A DNA stretch of 52,275 bases from Candidatus Competibacter sp. (lineage in GTDB: Bacteria > Pseudomonadota > Gammaproteobacteria > Competibacterales > Competibacteraceae): the NCBI GenBank assembly GCA_029624815.1, contig JARSSH010000058.1, positions 1 through 52,275 of the forward strand. Reading direction: 5' to 3'. The translations under genes and the position numbers were made by a program. This document shows, piece by piece, positions 16,533-24,713 of this stretch. The notes under the pieces were generated by a model. It did not search any database. It was not told where the DNA came from and saw nothing but the letters and a program-made list of their open reading frames with translations. Position 1 is the stretch's first letter; each line of letters opens with the position of its first letter.

Positions 16533-17984
16533 ATGACACTCGATGAAACTCCCTCCACACTGGAGGTATCCACCGACCCGGAGCCGCCGATCCCCTGGAT
16601 GCGGCTGACCGGCGAAGCGGGAACGACCCTGGTCGAACGCCTGGTCGGCGGGCTGCGCCACCGTATCGATCAACGCCTGTTGCGCCCCGGTAGTCGCCTG
16701 CCCTCGATCCGGCAGTGCGCCGACCGGCACGGTGTGTCCCGCTTTACCGTGGTCGAGGCTTACGAGCGACTGGTGGCGCTGGGGTATCTGGAATCGCGGC
16801 GCGGTTCCGGCTTCTATGTCCGCGAACGTCGCGCCCTGACCGCACCGCCGACTACCGAGCCAGCGCCGCCGGCCCTCGACGTGGTCTGGCTGGTGCGGGC
16901 CATGTTTCAGGATCTGCCGCCGGAACGAATGCCCGGATCGGGTTTGTTGCCGCCAGACTGGCTGGACAGCGCGCTGCTCGGGCGCGGATTGCGGGCCACG
17001 ACGCGGGGGGATAGCGCGTCGCTACTCGGTTATGGCGACCCTCAAGGTTATGCGCCGCTGCGGAATCAATTGCAGGTCAAGCTGGCCGAAATCGAGATCG
17101 CCGCCGCGCCGGAACAGATCGTCCTCACCGCGGGAATCACCCAGGCGCTCGATCTGATCGCCCGCCAGTTCCTGCGGCCGGGCGATGCGGTGCTGGTGGA
17201 CGATCCCGGCTGGTTTCTGATGTTCGGCATGTTCGCCGCGCTCGGCGCCCGCCCCATCGGCGTCCCGCGTCAGAGCGACGGCCCGGATCTGGCGATGCTT
17301 GAGCAACTCATGCAGGAACATCGGCCGCCGCTGTACGTCACTACCTCGGTTCTGCACAACCCGACCGGAACTTCGCTGACTTCGGCCAAGGCGTTTCAGG
17401 TGCTGCGCCTGGCCGAACAGTACGGCGTCCTACTGATCGAGGACGACATTTACGCCGACTTCTGCGAAACGCCGGCGGTGCGCCTGGCGGCGCTCGATCA
17501 ATTGCGGCGGGTGATCTATGTCGGCAGTTTTTCCAAGACCGTGGCCGCCAATCTGCGGGTCGGGTTCATCGCCGGCGAACGAGAACTGACGCGGGCGCTG
17601 GCCGACCGCAAGCTGCTGGCGGCGCTGACCACCCCGGAATTGGGCGAGCGGGTGATGCATCAGGTGTTGGCGGAGGGACATTACCGCAAGCACGTCGAGC
17701 GCTTGCGCAGGCGGTTGGCGGCCCGGCGCGAGCCGGTGCTGAGTCGATTGGAGCAGTTGGGTTTGCGAGTCTTTGCCGATCCGCAGGGTGGCATGTTCGC
17801 CTGGCTGGACATGGGCCGCGACAGTCACGTCCTGGCCGCCCGCGCCTACGAGCAGCGGTGGTTGCTGGCGCCGGGCAGCCTGTTCTCGCCCGGTCAACTC
17901 CCGTCGTCGTGGCTGCGTTTCAACTTGGCGTCCTCCAGTCATCCGGATCTGTTGCATTTTCTGGAACGGGCGCTGGCTGGGTGA
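16533..17984 (+). CDS. MocR-type regulator: GntR helix-turn-helix fused to aminotransferase domain
   Basis: This 483-residue protein has an N-terminal winged helix of the GntR family (about residues 25-95: GSRLPSIRQCADRHGVSRFT, RRGSGFYV). A fold-type I aminotransferase-like domain follows (about 120-480), with the PLP lysine in VGSFSKTVAANLRVGF near residue 334. MocR regulators sense PLP or an amino compound and control nearby metabolic or transport genes. The divergent LysE exporter is the obvious target. This role is inferred from arrangement. Confidence 0.92.
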   Translation: MTLDETPSTLEVSTDPEPPIPWMRLTGEAGTTLVERLVGGLRHRIDQRLLRPGSRLPSIRQCADRHGVSRFTVVEAYERLVALGYLESRRGSGFYVRERRALTAPPTTEPAPPALDVVWLVRAMFQDLPPERMPGSGLLPPDWLDSALLGRGLRATTRGDSASLLGYGDPQGYAPLRNQLQVKLAEIEIAAAPEQIVLTAGITQALDLIARQFLRPGDAVLVDDPGWFLMFGMFAALGARPIGVPRQSDGPDLAMLEQLMQEHRPPLYVTTSVLHNPTGTSLTSAKAFQVLRLAEQYGVLLIEDDIYADFCETPAVRLAALDQLRRVIYVGSFSKTVAANLRVGFIAGERELTRALADRKLLAALTTPELGERVMHQVLAEGHYRKHVERLRRRLAARREPVLSRLEQLGLRVFADPQGGMFAWLDMGRDSHVLAARAYEQRWLLAPGSLFSPGQLPSSWLRFNLASSSHPDLLHFLERALAG

Positions 17985-18425
17985 ACCCTTGTCCGGGTGG
18001 ATGAGCGCGATTCGCCGCCGCCACAAACCCGGCGAATTTCGACAAGCTGTTCGGTTTCCGGCTGAAGGAGCAGCCCATGGATGCGTTTGTGTTCGCCAGA
18101 GTGCCGGGGGAAAAGCCGGAGTCGCGAAAAAGATCGGTCCGTACAAATTGCGCCATGCTTACACCGCCACCAAGCGGGACAGCGTACAGTCCTTCGACTC
18201 GTCGCCGCCGATTCCGAGGGGGCAACAATCGTCTGGGCGGGCGGCACGATCCCCGATACGCCGCGGCATCTACCAAGGGTTGACTATATGCTCGGCAATC
18301 GCGGCGGCGCACAGATTCAAGCCTACAAGCTGAAGCCTTGAAATTGCGCAAACAAATCGGAAACGAGAATGTTTTCCGGGTAGATCATCGAGAGGCGATT
18401 GGGGCGGCTCTGGCGGCGAGCCGGA
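17985..18425. other. Gene-poor stretch with a possible decayed gene
   Basis: No intact gene is seen in these 441 bases. A broken reading frame at 18077-18341, described separately, is the only structure I can propose. Confidence 0.5.
18077..18341 (+). pseudogene. Possible frameshifted small gene
   Basis: An ATG with AGGAG six bases upstream opens a protein-like frame (DAFVFARVPGEKPESRK). Protein-like sequence continues in a second frame after an A-rich run near 18128 (KIGPYKLRHAYTATKRDSVQ). It then passes to a third frame (LRLVAADSEGATIVWAGG, DYMLGNRGGAQIQAYKLKP) that ends in TGA at 18339-18341. Two frameshifts would explain this. I do not recognise a family, and chance coding resemblance in GC-rich DNA remains possible. 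Confidence 0.3.
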
Positions 18426-18749
18426 TCAGGCCGCTGGTGGAAAGCCGTTATCGCCCGCCAGCATCAAGCTGCCCCGCGCCAGCGGCCGGCCATCGTCCCC
18501 CAGGCAGTCGAAGCGAGCCCCACCGGAACCGGATTCCGTGAACCGAATCGTGAAGGGCTGCTCCGGACGCAGCGGCGCCAGAAACTTGGCCATCGGAATC
18601 CCGAGCGGCCGGTCGGCCGGACGCCAGACCGCGAACGCCCGCAATAGCTCATCCAGCAGAACGACCCCCGGCACAATCGGGTTGCCAGGGAAATGCCCGG
18701 CCAGACAGGGATGGTCGGCGGCGATCGCGCCGCGCCATTCAAAGCCCAT
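18426..18749 (-). CDS. Hotdog-fold dehydratase-like protein (FabZ/ApeI type)
   Basis: This 107-residue protein has the FabZ-like active-site segment AGHFPGNPIVPGVVLLDELL. The catalytic histidine of HFPG is kept, and an Asp-Glu pair stands where FabZ has its glutamate. It is shorter than FabZ and resembles the ApeI-type 3-hydroxyacyl-thioester dehydratases of aryl polyene clusters. The start at ATG 18749 lies inside the end of the acyl ligase gene (11-base overlap), so the two are translationally linked. It should act on the acyl thioester made by its partner. Confidence 0.8.
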   Translation of the reverse strand: MGFEWRGAIAADHPCLAGHFPGNPIVPGVVLLDELLRAFAVWRPADRPLGIPMAKFLAPLRPEQPFTIRFTESGSGGARFDCLGDDGRPLARGSLMLAGDNGFPPAA

Positions 18750-20067
18750 GACCGGCCTCGACGGCCAATGGCGATCGGGCGAGCGTCCGCAGTGCGTCCT
18801 GCGTAATCTTGCCGGTTTCGTTGCGCGGCAGGCGCTCGACCTTGAGCAGCGGGCGTGGCAAAAACAGCGGATCGAGTCGCTGAGCCAGCGCGGCAAGCAC
18901 TTGGCGCTCGCTCAGACCCGGCGCAACGACCGCGGCACCGAGTCGCTGGACTTCACTCCCGATTCCGTCCGGCAACCAAAACACCCCTTCCACCACCCCT
19001 TCAATCTGGTTGAGCTGGTGGTTGAGATACCCCAGCGACGTGCGTTTGCCAGCGATATTGACTAGATCCTCAAGCCGGCCGAGTAGCTTGAATTCCGCCT
19101 CGCCACAGGGTTCGACATCGTCGCTTAGAAGCACCGGCTCCGGCAGATGCGCACCGGACAGCGCGCCGTCCCGCAGGCAAAAACCGTCGTACAGCCGCCA
19201 GCGGTCGCCGTCCAGGGTGCGGCGGCTGGCGATGGAGCCGGCTTCGGTGCAACCGTAGATTTCCAGCACCGGCGCACCGAACACGGTTTCGGCCCGCCCG
19301 GCGAGCGCGGGCGACAGTGGCGCGGTGGCCGAGATCAGAAAAGCCGCCGCCGGCCAGCGCAACTCGGCCCGGATGCAGGCGCGCAGGTGGACGGGCGTGG
19401 TCACCAGCACGCGCGGCGGCGGCGCCGATTCCAGGGCCGCGCGCACGTCCTCGGGGAAAAACGGCCGGCCGGCGTGGACGCCGACGCCACTGGCCAGCGG
19501 CGTCATGATCGTCGTTTCCAGGCCGTACATGTGCTGGGCCGGTACGGTCGCGACGACGGTCATGCCGGGCTCGAAACCGAAGCGTTGCCGCGCCTGACGC
19601 GCGCCGCTGACCAACTCGCCCCAGCGTTTCGAATGGGGTTTGGCGCGGCCGGTGCTGCCGGAGGTAAACGCAACCGCCATCACCTGATCGACCGGCAGCG
19701 CGGGGATGGCGGGCATGACGTCGCTATCCATCGCCTCCGGCGCAAGCCGGGACTCGATCCAGGACTCGATGTCGCTGTCCGCGATGCGCCGGCTGTCGGG
19801 ATAATCCCCGGCCAGATCGCGCAGGTGCAGACTGGCGCGGCTGGAGGGCAGCAGGCTGGTTTGCCCGTTCGCGCCCACGGCGGCGAACGCGACCAGGAAC
19901 AGGTAGCGATCCTCGCACAAATTGAAAATGAAGCGCGCGGGCGGCAAGCGACCGGCGACAGCGCCCACATGGCGCAGAAACGCCGCGCGGTCGATGGGCC
20001 GATTCCGCCACCAGGCAATCGGGGTATCGAGCGCGACCGCTGACAGCAAGGGCGATTTGACTGGCAT
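18739..20067 (-). CDS. AMP-dependent acyl/aryl ligase (aryl-polyene type)
   Basis: This 442-residue member of the ANL adenylation superfamily has the P-loop FTSGSTGRAKPH (about residues 130-141) and the A5-like motif EIYGCTEAGSI. LLSDDVEPCGE and LGRLEDLVNIAGKR hold the hinge aspartate region. The C-terminal catalytic lysine is in RNETGKITQDAL. It activates a carboxylic acid as the adenylate and passes it to CoA or a carrier protein. It most resembles the AMP ligases of aryl polyene and xanthomonadin-type pathways. The start is ATG 20067 (MPVKSPLLSA); the frame is open to 20130. No carrier protein or ketosynthase of that pathway is adjacent. Confidence 0.82.
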   Translation of the reverse strand: MPVKSPLLSAVALDTPIAWWRNRPIDRAAFLRHVGAVAGRLPPARFIFNLCEDRYLFLVAFAAVGANGQTSLLPSSRASLHLRDLAGDYPDSRRIADSDIESWIESRLAPEAMDSDVMPAIPALPVDQVMAVAFTSGSTGRAKPHSKRWGELVSGARQARQRFGFEPGMTVVATVPAQHMYGLETTIMTPLASGVGVHAGRPFFPEDVRAALESAPPPRVLVTTPVHLRACIRAELRWPAAAFLISATAPLSPALAGRAETVFGAPVLEIYGCTEAGSIASRRTLDGDRWRLYDGFCLRDGALSGAHLPEPVLLSDDVEPCGEAEFKLLGRLEDLVNIAGKRTSLGYLNHQLNQIEGVVEGVFWLPDGIGSEVQRLGAAVVAPGLSERQVLAALAQRLDPLFLPRPLLKVERLPRNETGKITQDALRTLARSPLAVEAGHGL

Positions 20068-20201
20068 AATGGCAAGGATGGCCCGGCAACCCCGGAAAAA
20101 TCGATGAAATCCGCGACGCAAGCGCGGCATTCACGCCGGCAAGGCGGCAAGGCCACACAGATAGCGACCGTTGTTAATTTAGCAAAGTTTAGAGGAACCC
20201 G

Positions 20202-20444
20202 ATGCCTTCCAAACCCGATTCCGGCAAGACTGGCGACACGTCCGCCCCTTCTCCCGGCCCGCTGAGCATCATCCTGAGCGTGCTGTCCGCTTTCTTCGGG
20301 GTGCAAAGCGAGAAAAACCGTGTACGGGATTTCCAGCACGGCCGTCCCATCCATTATATTCTGGTCGGGCTGATCATGACCCTGCTACTGATCCTGGGGG
20401 TACTGATCGCGGTCAAGCTGGCATTGCGCTCCGCCGGCGTCTAG
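20202..20444 (+). CDS. DUF2970 membrane protein
   Basis: This 80-residue protein has the DUF2970 pattern: LSVLSAFFGVQSEKNRVRDF (about residues 26-45), a short basic loop, and one C-terminal membrane helix (about 52-75). The family is common in beta- and gammaproteobacteria and has no assigned function. GAGGAA lies before the ATG. The lysozyme-family gene starts 56 bases downstream. Confidence 0.9.
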   Translation: MPSKPDSGKTGDTSAPSPGPLSIILSVLSAFFGVQSEKNRVRDFQHGRPIHYILVGLIMTLLLILGVLIAVKLALRSAGV

Positions 20445-20500
20445 CCTGAAGCGGCGACCCTCCGCCAATTCTCCACTACCCACCGCAACGGGGTTCGACG

Positions 20501-21295
20501 ATGAGCCGCATCGTACTGACCGAGGAACTGCGCGACGATTACCGGCGCGCATTCGCCACCTGCATGATCCGCGAGGAACGGGCCGCCGAGGTGGAAGCAC
20601 TGACCGAAACCCTGCTGGCGCGGCGGACACGCTACCAAACCGTGGGCGAGCGGTCGAACGTGCCCTGGTTCGTGGTGGCGGCGCTGCACTACGCCGATAC
20701 CGGCGGCGACTTCAGCGTTCACCCGCACAACGGCGACCCGCTGACCGAGCGCACCCGCCATCTGCCGGACGGGCGACCGGTCGAGGGCGAACCGCCGTTC
20801 ACTTGGGAAGACAGCGCCGTCGACATCCTGCAAATGCATCACTTCGACCAATGGCGGGATTGGAGCACCGCCGGGAGCTTGTTCGTGCTGGAAAGTCGTG
20901 GTGGCTGGGGCTACCGGCTGCATCATCCCGACGTGCCTTCACCCTATCTGTGGAATTACTCCACCCACTATCGCCAGGGCAAATACGTCACCGACGATGC
21001 CTGGAACGAGAGCGTCATCGCCCAGCGTTGCGGCGCGGCGGTGCTGCTGCGCCGGTTGGCGGAACGCGGTCTGATCGATTTCGCCGCCGAGGGCGAGCCG
21101 GCGGCAGGACCGCCGCTGCGCTACGACGAGAGCGAAACCTCGTCCTGGGCGGAAACGCTGCAAGTATTTTTGAATACCCTGCCCGGCATCTTCGTCAAGG
21201 TGGACGGCCGGGCCGGACCCCGCACTTCGGAAGCGTTCCACCGGCTGACCGGGCTGTATCTGCCGGGTGACCCACGATCCGGGGAGCCCGACTAA
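20501..21295 (+). CDS. Lysozyme-family (COG5526-like) putative peptidoglycan hydrolase
   Basis: This 264-residue protein has a central block VPWFVVAALHYADTGGDF, then VHPHNGDPLTERTRHLP, then EPPFTWEDSAVDIL. These match a family annotated as lysozyme-like, often seen in phages and bacteria with a C-terminal peptidoglycan-binding region. The C-terminus here (LQVFLNTLPGIFVKVDGRAG, TSEAFHRLTGLYLPGDP) fits a PG_binding_1-like repeat. I see no signal peptide, so export would need a holin-like or other route. Acid residues near the HYADTGGDF block are the likely catalytic ones; this is inference from the family. Confidence 0.7.
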   Translation: MSRIVLTEELRDDYRRAFATCMIREERAAEVEALTETLLARRTRYQTVGERSNVPWFVVAALHYADTGGDFSVHPHNGDPLTERTRHLPDGRPVEGEPPFTWEDSAVDILQMHHFDQWRDWSTAGSLFVLESRGGWGYRLHHPDVPSPYLWNYSTHYRQGKYVTDDAWNESVIAQRCGAAVLLRRLAERGLIDFAAEGEPAAGPPLRYDESETSSWAETLQVFLNTLPGIFVKVDGRAGPRTSEAFHRLTGLYLPGDPRSGEPD

Positions 21296-21310
21296 AAGAT
21301 CCCGCCCGCT

Positions 21311-23032
21311 TCAGGATCGCCCGCGAATGTAGCCCAGCCCTTCCAGCTTGAGCAGGATGCGCTGGGCCGCTTCGCCCGGGCTGCAATCGCGGGTATCGAT
21401 CGACAGCTCCGGGCGCTCTGGCGCTTCGTAGGGATCGCTGATGCCGGTGAATTCCTTGAGGATGCCGGACCGGGCCTTGGCGTACAGCCCCTTGCGGTCG
21501 CGGATCTCGCAGGTCTCCAGCGGGGTGGCGACGTGGACCTCGATGAAGCCGCCGAGCGGCGCGATCATCTCCCGAACCTCGCGGCGGGTGACGGTGTAGG
21601 GCGCGATCGGCGCACAGATGGCGATGCCGCCATTCTTGGTGATCTCGCTGGCGACGAAACCGATCCGCAGGATGTTGATGTTGCGGTGTTCCCGCGAAAA
21701 GCCCAGCTCGCTGGACAGGTGCTTGCGGACAATGTCGCCGTCCAGCAGGGTCACCGCCCGACCGCCCAGTTCCAGCAGTTTGACCATCAGCGCGTTGGCG
21801 ATGGTGGATTTGCCGGACCCGGACAGGCCGGTGAAGAACACCGTGAAGCCCTGCCGGTGGCGCGGCGGATGAGTGCGGCGCAGCTCCGCCACCACCTCGG
21901 GGTAGGAGAACCATTCGGGGATCTCCAGCCCTTCCTGCAAGCGGCGGCGAAATTCGGCGCCGGAGAGGGTCGACATCGCCTCGTCGGCGCGCAGGTCGTC
22001 CGCCGGAACGTACTGGGCGCGCTCCCGCACATAGACCATCTCCTGAAACGCCAGCATCCGAATGCCCAATTCGTCCTGATGGCGGGTGACCAGTTGCTGG
22101 GCGGCGTAGGGTTCGTAAAAATCGTGTCCGGTTGAATCCTTCCCTGGCCCACCATGGTCGCGGCCGACGATGAAATGGCTGCACCCGTGGTTCTGGCGGA
22201 TAAGGGCGTGCCACAGCGCCTCGCGCGGGCCGGCCATCCGCATCGCCAGGTTGAGCAGGCTCAGGGCCGTGGTCTGTTCGGGATAGGTATTCAGCAGATG
22301 CTCGTAGCAACGCACCCGCGAGTAATGGTCGATGTCGCCCGGCTTGGTCAGACCAACGGCGGGATGAATGAGCAGGTTGGCCTCGGCCTGCTGGACAGCG
22401 CGCAGGGTCAGCTCCTGATGGGCGCGGTGCATCGGGTTGCGGGTCTGGAACGCCACCACCCGCTGCCAGCCCAGCTTGGCGAAGCGTTCGCGCAACTCGC
22501 GCGGCGAGTCGCGCAACTGGGGAAAATCGTAGTGGGTGGGCGGCTCGATGCCATACAGCCGGCCCCCGACATAGACCGGACCGGTTCGATGCAATAGATG
22601 GAATACGCCGGGATGCCGCTCGTCGGCGCCGCCGAACACCCGCTGGGCTTCGTGGCGCCGGTCGGGTCGCCAAACATCGCCCACCTCCAGCACCGCGATC
22701 AGCACGCCCTCGGGATCGCGCAGCGCCACCCAGCCGCCGCCGCCGAGCTGACCGGCGAACTCCTCGGACACGTCCAGCGTGACCGGCATCGGCCACAACG
22801 TGCCGTCGGCCAGCCGCATGTCCTCGACCACCCGGTCGTAATCGGCCCGGTTCAGAAAGCCATCCAGCGGCGAGAAGCCACCGTTCAACAAGAGTTCCAG
22901 GTCGCAAAGCTGACGCGGCGTCAGATCCCAGCACGGATACTCCCGAGCCTGGGCCTTGAGCGGCGCGGAGTCCTCGGCGCTGAGATAAAGTTCCTTGAGA
23001 GCGCCTCCGTGAGGCTCGATCAAACGAATCAT
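21311..23032 (-). CDS. sat: Bifunctional ATP sulfurylase / APS kinase
   Basis: This 573-residue fusion has an N-terminal ATP sulfurylase (about residues 1-385) with QTRNPMHRAHQELTL and the GRDHGGPGKD loop. A C-terminal APS kinase (about 395-573) follows, with P-loop GLSGSGKST, DGDIVRKHL and NINILRIGFVASEITKNGG. Together they convert sulfate to PAPS for assimilation or sulfation. The fused order with an intact kinase P-loop is a less usual alternative to the CysDN/CysC system. The chosen start, MIRLIEPHGG at 23032, fits the family N-terminus. The frame is open upstream to 23251 without recognisable sequence. Confidence 0.93.
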   Translation of the reverse strand: MIRLIEPHGGALKELYLSAEDSAPLKAQAREYPCWDLTPRQLCDLELLLNGGFSPLDGFLNRADYDRVVEDMRLADGTLWPMPVTLDVSEEFAGQLGGGGWVALRDPEGVLIAVLEVGDVWRPDRRHEAQRVFGGADERHPGVFHLLHRTGPVYVGGRLYGIEPPTHYDFPQLRDSPRELRERFAKLGWQRVVAFQTRNPMHRAHQELTLRAVQQAEANLLIHPAVGLTKPGDIDHYSRVRCYEHLLNTYPEQTTALSLLNLAMRMAGPREALWHALIRQNHGCSHFIVGRDHGGPGKDSTGHDFYEPYAAQQLVTRHQDELGIRMLAFQEMVYVRERAQYVPADDLRADEAMSTLSGAEFRRRLQEGLEIPEWFSYPEVVAELRRTHPPRHRQGFTVFFTGLSGSGKSTIANALMVKLLELGGRAVTLLDGDIVRKHLSSELGFSREHRNINILRIGFVASEITKNGGIAICAPIAPYTVTRREVREMIAPLGGFIEVHVATPLETCEIRDRKGLYAKARSGILKEFTGISDPYEAPERPELSIDTRDCSPGEAAQRILLKLEGLGYIRGRS

Positions 23033-23240
23033 GGTGCTCGCCACGGGTGGAATGATGAGGGCATGGGTTAAGGTGCGATTATATTTTCTGGCATGAAAGA
23101 ACCGACATTCCAATAATGATTGGTTATAAACATAGTTGTGGGAAGCCGGTCCGCATCTCGAAGTCTCGGGATAAAGCTCGATTTGGCGGTGTGATCTTGC
23201 AGGGTTTCGCTGACGTACGCCCGTCGTTGCGGTCTTGCGC

Positions 23241-24593
23241 TCACGATCCAATCAGGTTTTGCAACTCGGCGACACGGCGATTGAGCAACTCCGGGTCGCC
23301 GCGCGTTTCCACGTTCAGGCGCAATAGCGGTTCGGTATTGGAGCAGCGCAGGTTGAACCGCCAGTCGGCGAATTCGACGCTGACCCCGTCGGTTTCGTCC
23401 AACGCCGGCCGCAGGGATGCGTAGGCGGCCAGGATTTTCTGGATCGTGGCCGGCGCGTCGTCCACCCGAAAGTTAATTTCGCCGCTACACGGGAAGGACT
23501 GCATACGCTGGTTCACCAGCGCCGACAACGGTTGGCCGGAACGACAGAGCCGTTCGGCGACCAGCAGCCACGGGATCATGCCGCTGTCGCAATAGGCGAA
23601 GGCGCGAAAGTAGTGATGGGCGCTCATTTCGCCACCGTACAGCGCGCCTTCCAGCCGCATCCGCTCCTTCATGAAGGCATGGCCGGTTTTACTCTGTACC
23701 GGCACGCCGCCGGCGGAGCGGACCACATCCTGCGTGTTCCAGGTCAATCGAGGGTCGTGGATGATCTTGGCGCCGGGGTGCTGGATCAATAGAGTTTCCG
23801 CCAACAGCCCGACCAGATAATAGCCTTCGATAAAGCGGCCGGTTTCATCGAAGAAGAAACAGCGGTCGAAATCGCCGTCCCAGGCCAGTCCCAGATCGGC
23901 TCGATGTTCGCGCACCGCCTGTGCCGTGGCGGCTCGACATTCCGGCAGTAGCGGATTGGGAATGCCGTGGGGGAAGGCGCCATCCGGTTCGTGGTGGATT
24001 TTGACGAATTGGAACGGCAAGTGCGGCTCCAGCGCATCGATGATCGAACCGGCGCCGCCGTTGCCGGCGTTGACCACGATCTTCAGCGGCTGGAGCGCGG
24101 CGCCTTCGATATAGCCGAGCAGGTGATGGACATAGGCGCTTTTATCCTCACGCCGCAACCGATGGCCGTAGCGGTTGGCCACCGTGAATTCATCGTCGGC
24201 GGTCAGATCGCGGATGGCGAACAGTCCGCTGTCGCCACTGATCGGCTTGGCCTGCTCGCGCACCAGCTTCATGCCATTGTAATCCATCGGATTGTGGCTG
24301 GCGGTCACCATGATCCCGCCGTCGAGCCGGTAATGAAAAGCCGCGAAGTAGATTTCCTCGGTGCCGCACAGCCCGATGTCCCAGACCTCCACGCCGCCAT
24401 CCAGCAAACCCTTGGTCACCGCCGCGCTCAGCGCCAGGCTGCTCGGCCGCACGTCGTGACCGATCGCCACCCGGTGCGGCTGGAGAAAAATGGCATAGGC
24501 GCGGCCGATGCGATAGGCCAGTTCTTCATTCAATTCGTCGGGAATTCGCCCACGAATGTCATACGCCTTGAAACAGCTCAGCTCACCGTTCAT
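23241..24593 (-). CDS. cpsG: Phosphomannomutase (CpsG/ManB type)
   Basis: This 450-residue alpha-D-phosphohexomutase is closely similar to E. coli CpsG throughout. It has the opening [17 protein letters not shown], the phosphoserine loop [14 protein letters not shown], the metal loop [12 protein letters not shown], the sugar loop [19 protein letters not shown] and the phosphate loop [14 protein letters not shown]. It interconverts mannose-6-phosphate and mannose-1-phosphate for GDP-mannose and polysaccharide synthesis. The same-strand Sat-CysC gene starts 208 bases further on, so they are probably separate units. Confidence 0.95.
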   Translation of the reverse strand: MNGELSCFKAYDIRGRIPDELNEELAYRIGRAYAIFLQPHRVAIGHDVRPSSLALSAAVTKGLLDGGVEVWDIGLCGTEEIYFAAFHYRLDGGIMVTASHNPMDYNGMKLVREQAKPISGDSGLFAIRDLTADDEFTVANRYGHRLRREDKSAYVHHLLGYIEGAALQPLKIVVNAGNGGAGSIIDALEPHLPFQFVKIHHEPDGAFPHGIPNPLLPECRAATAQAVREHRADLGLAWDGDFDRCFFFDETGRFIEGYYLVGLLAETLLIQHPGAKIIHDPRLTWNTQDVVRSAGGVPVQSKTGHAFMKERMRLEGALYGGEMSAHHYFRAFAYCDSGMIPWLLVAERLCRSGQPLSALVNQRMQSFPCSGEINFRVDDAPATIQKILAAYASLRPALDETDGVSVEFADWRFNLRCSNTEPLLRLNVETRGDPELLNRRVAELQNLIGS

Positions 24594-24713
24594 CGTTGCC
24601 GCACGCCCTGCGGAGTTGTTTGGGTAATGGTTGGGTTGTGCTGGTAAATGTAGACGATGGCAAGGCCTGTTTCCGTTGAAACCGCTCGCACGCGAATATC
24701 GCGCCTGATCCGT

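Noticed and set aside
18739-20067. Complete aryl polyene biosynthetic cluster
   Set aside because: Only a ligase and a dehydratase are present. Carrier proteins, ketosynthases, reductases and lipoproteins are not in the window.
21195-22934. A 579-residue minus-strand frame overlapping Sat-CysC
   Set aside because: It is the same strand in a different frame, arginine/glycine-rich without motifs. Sat-CysC explains the region.
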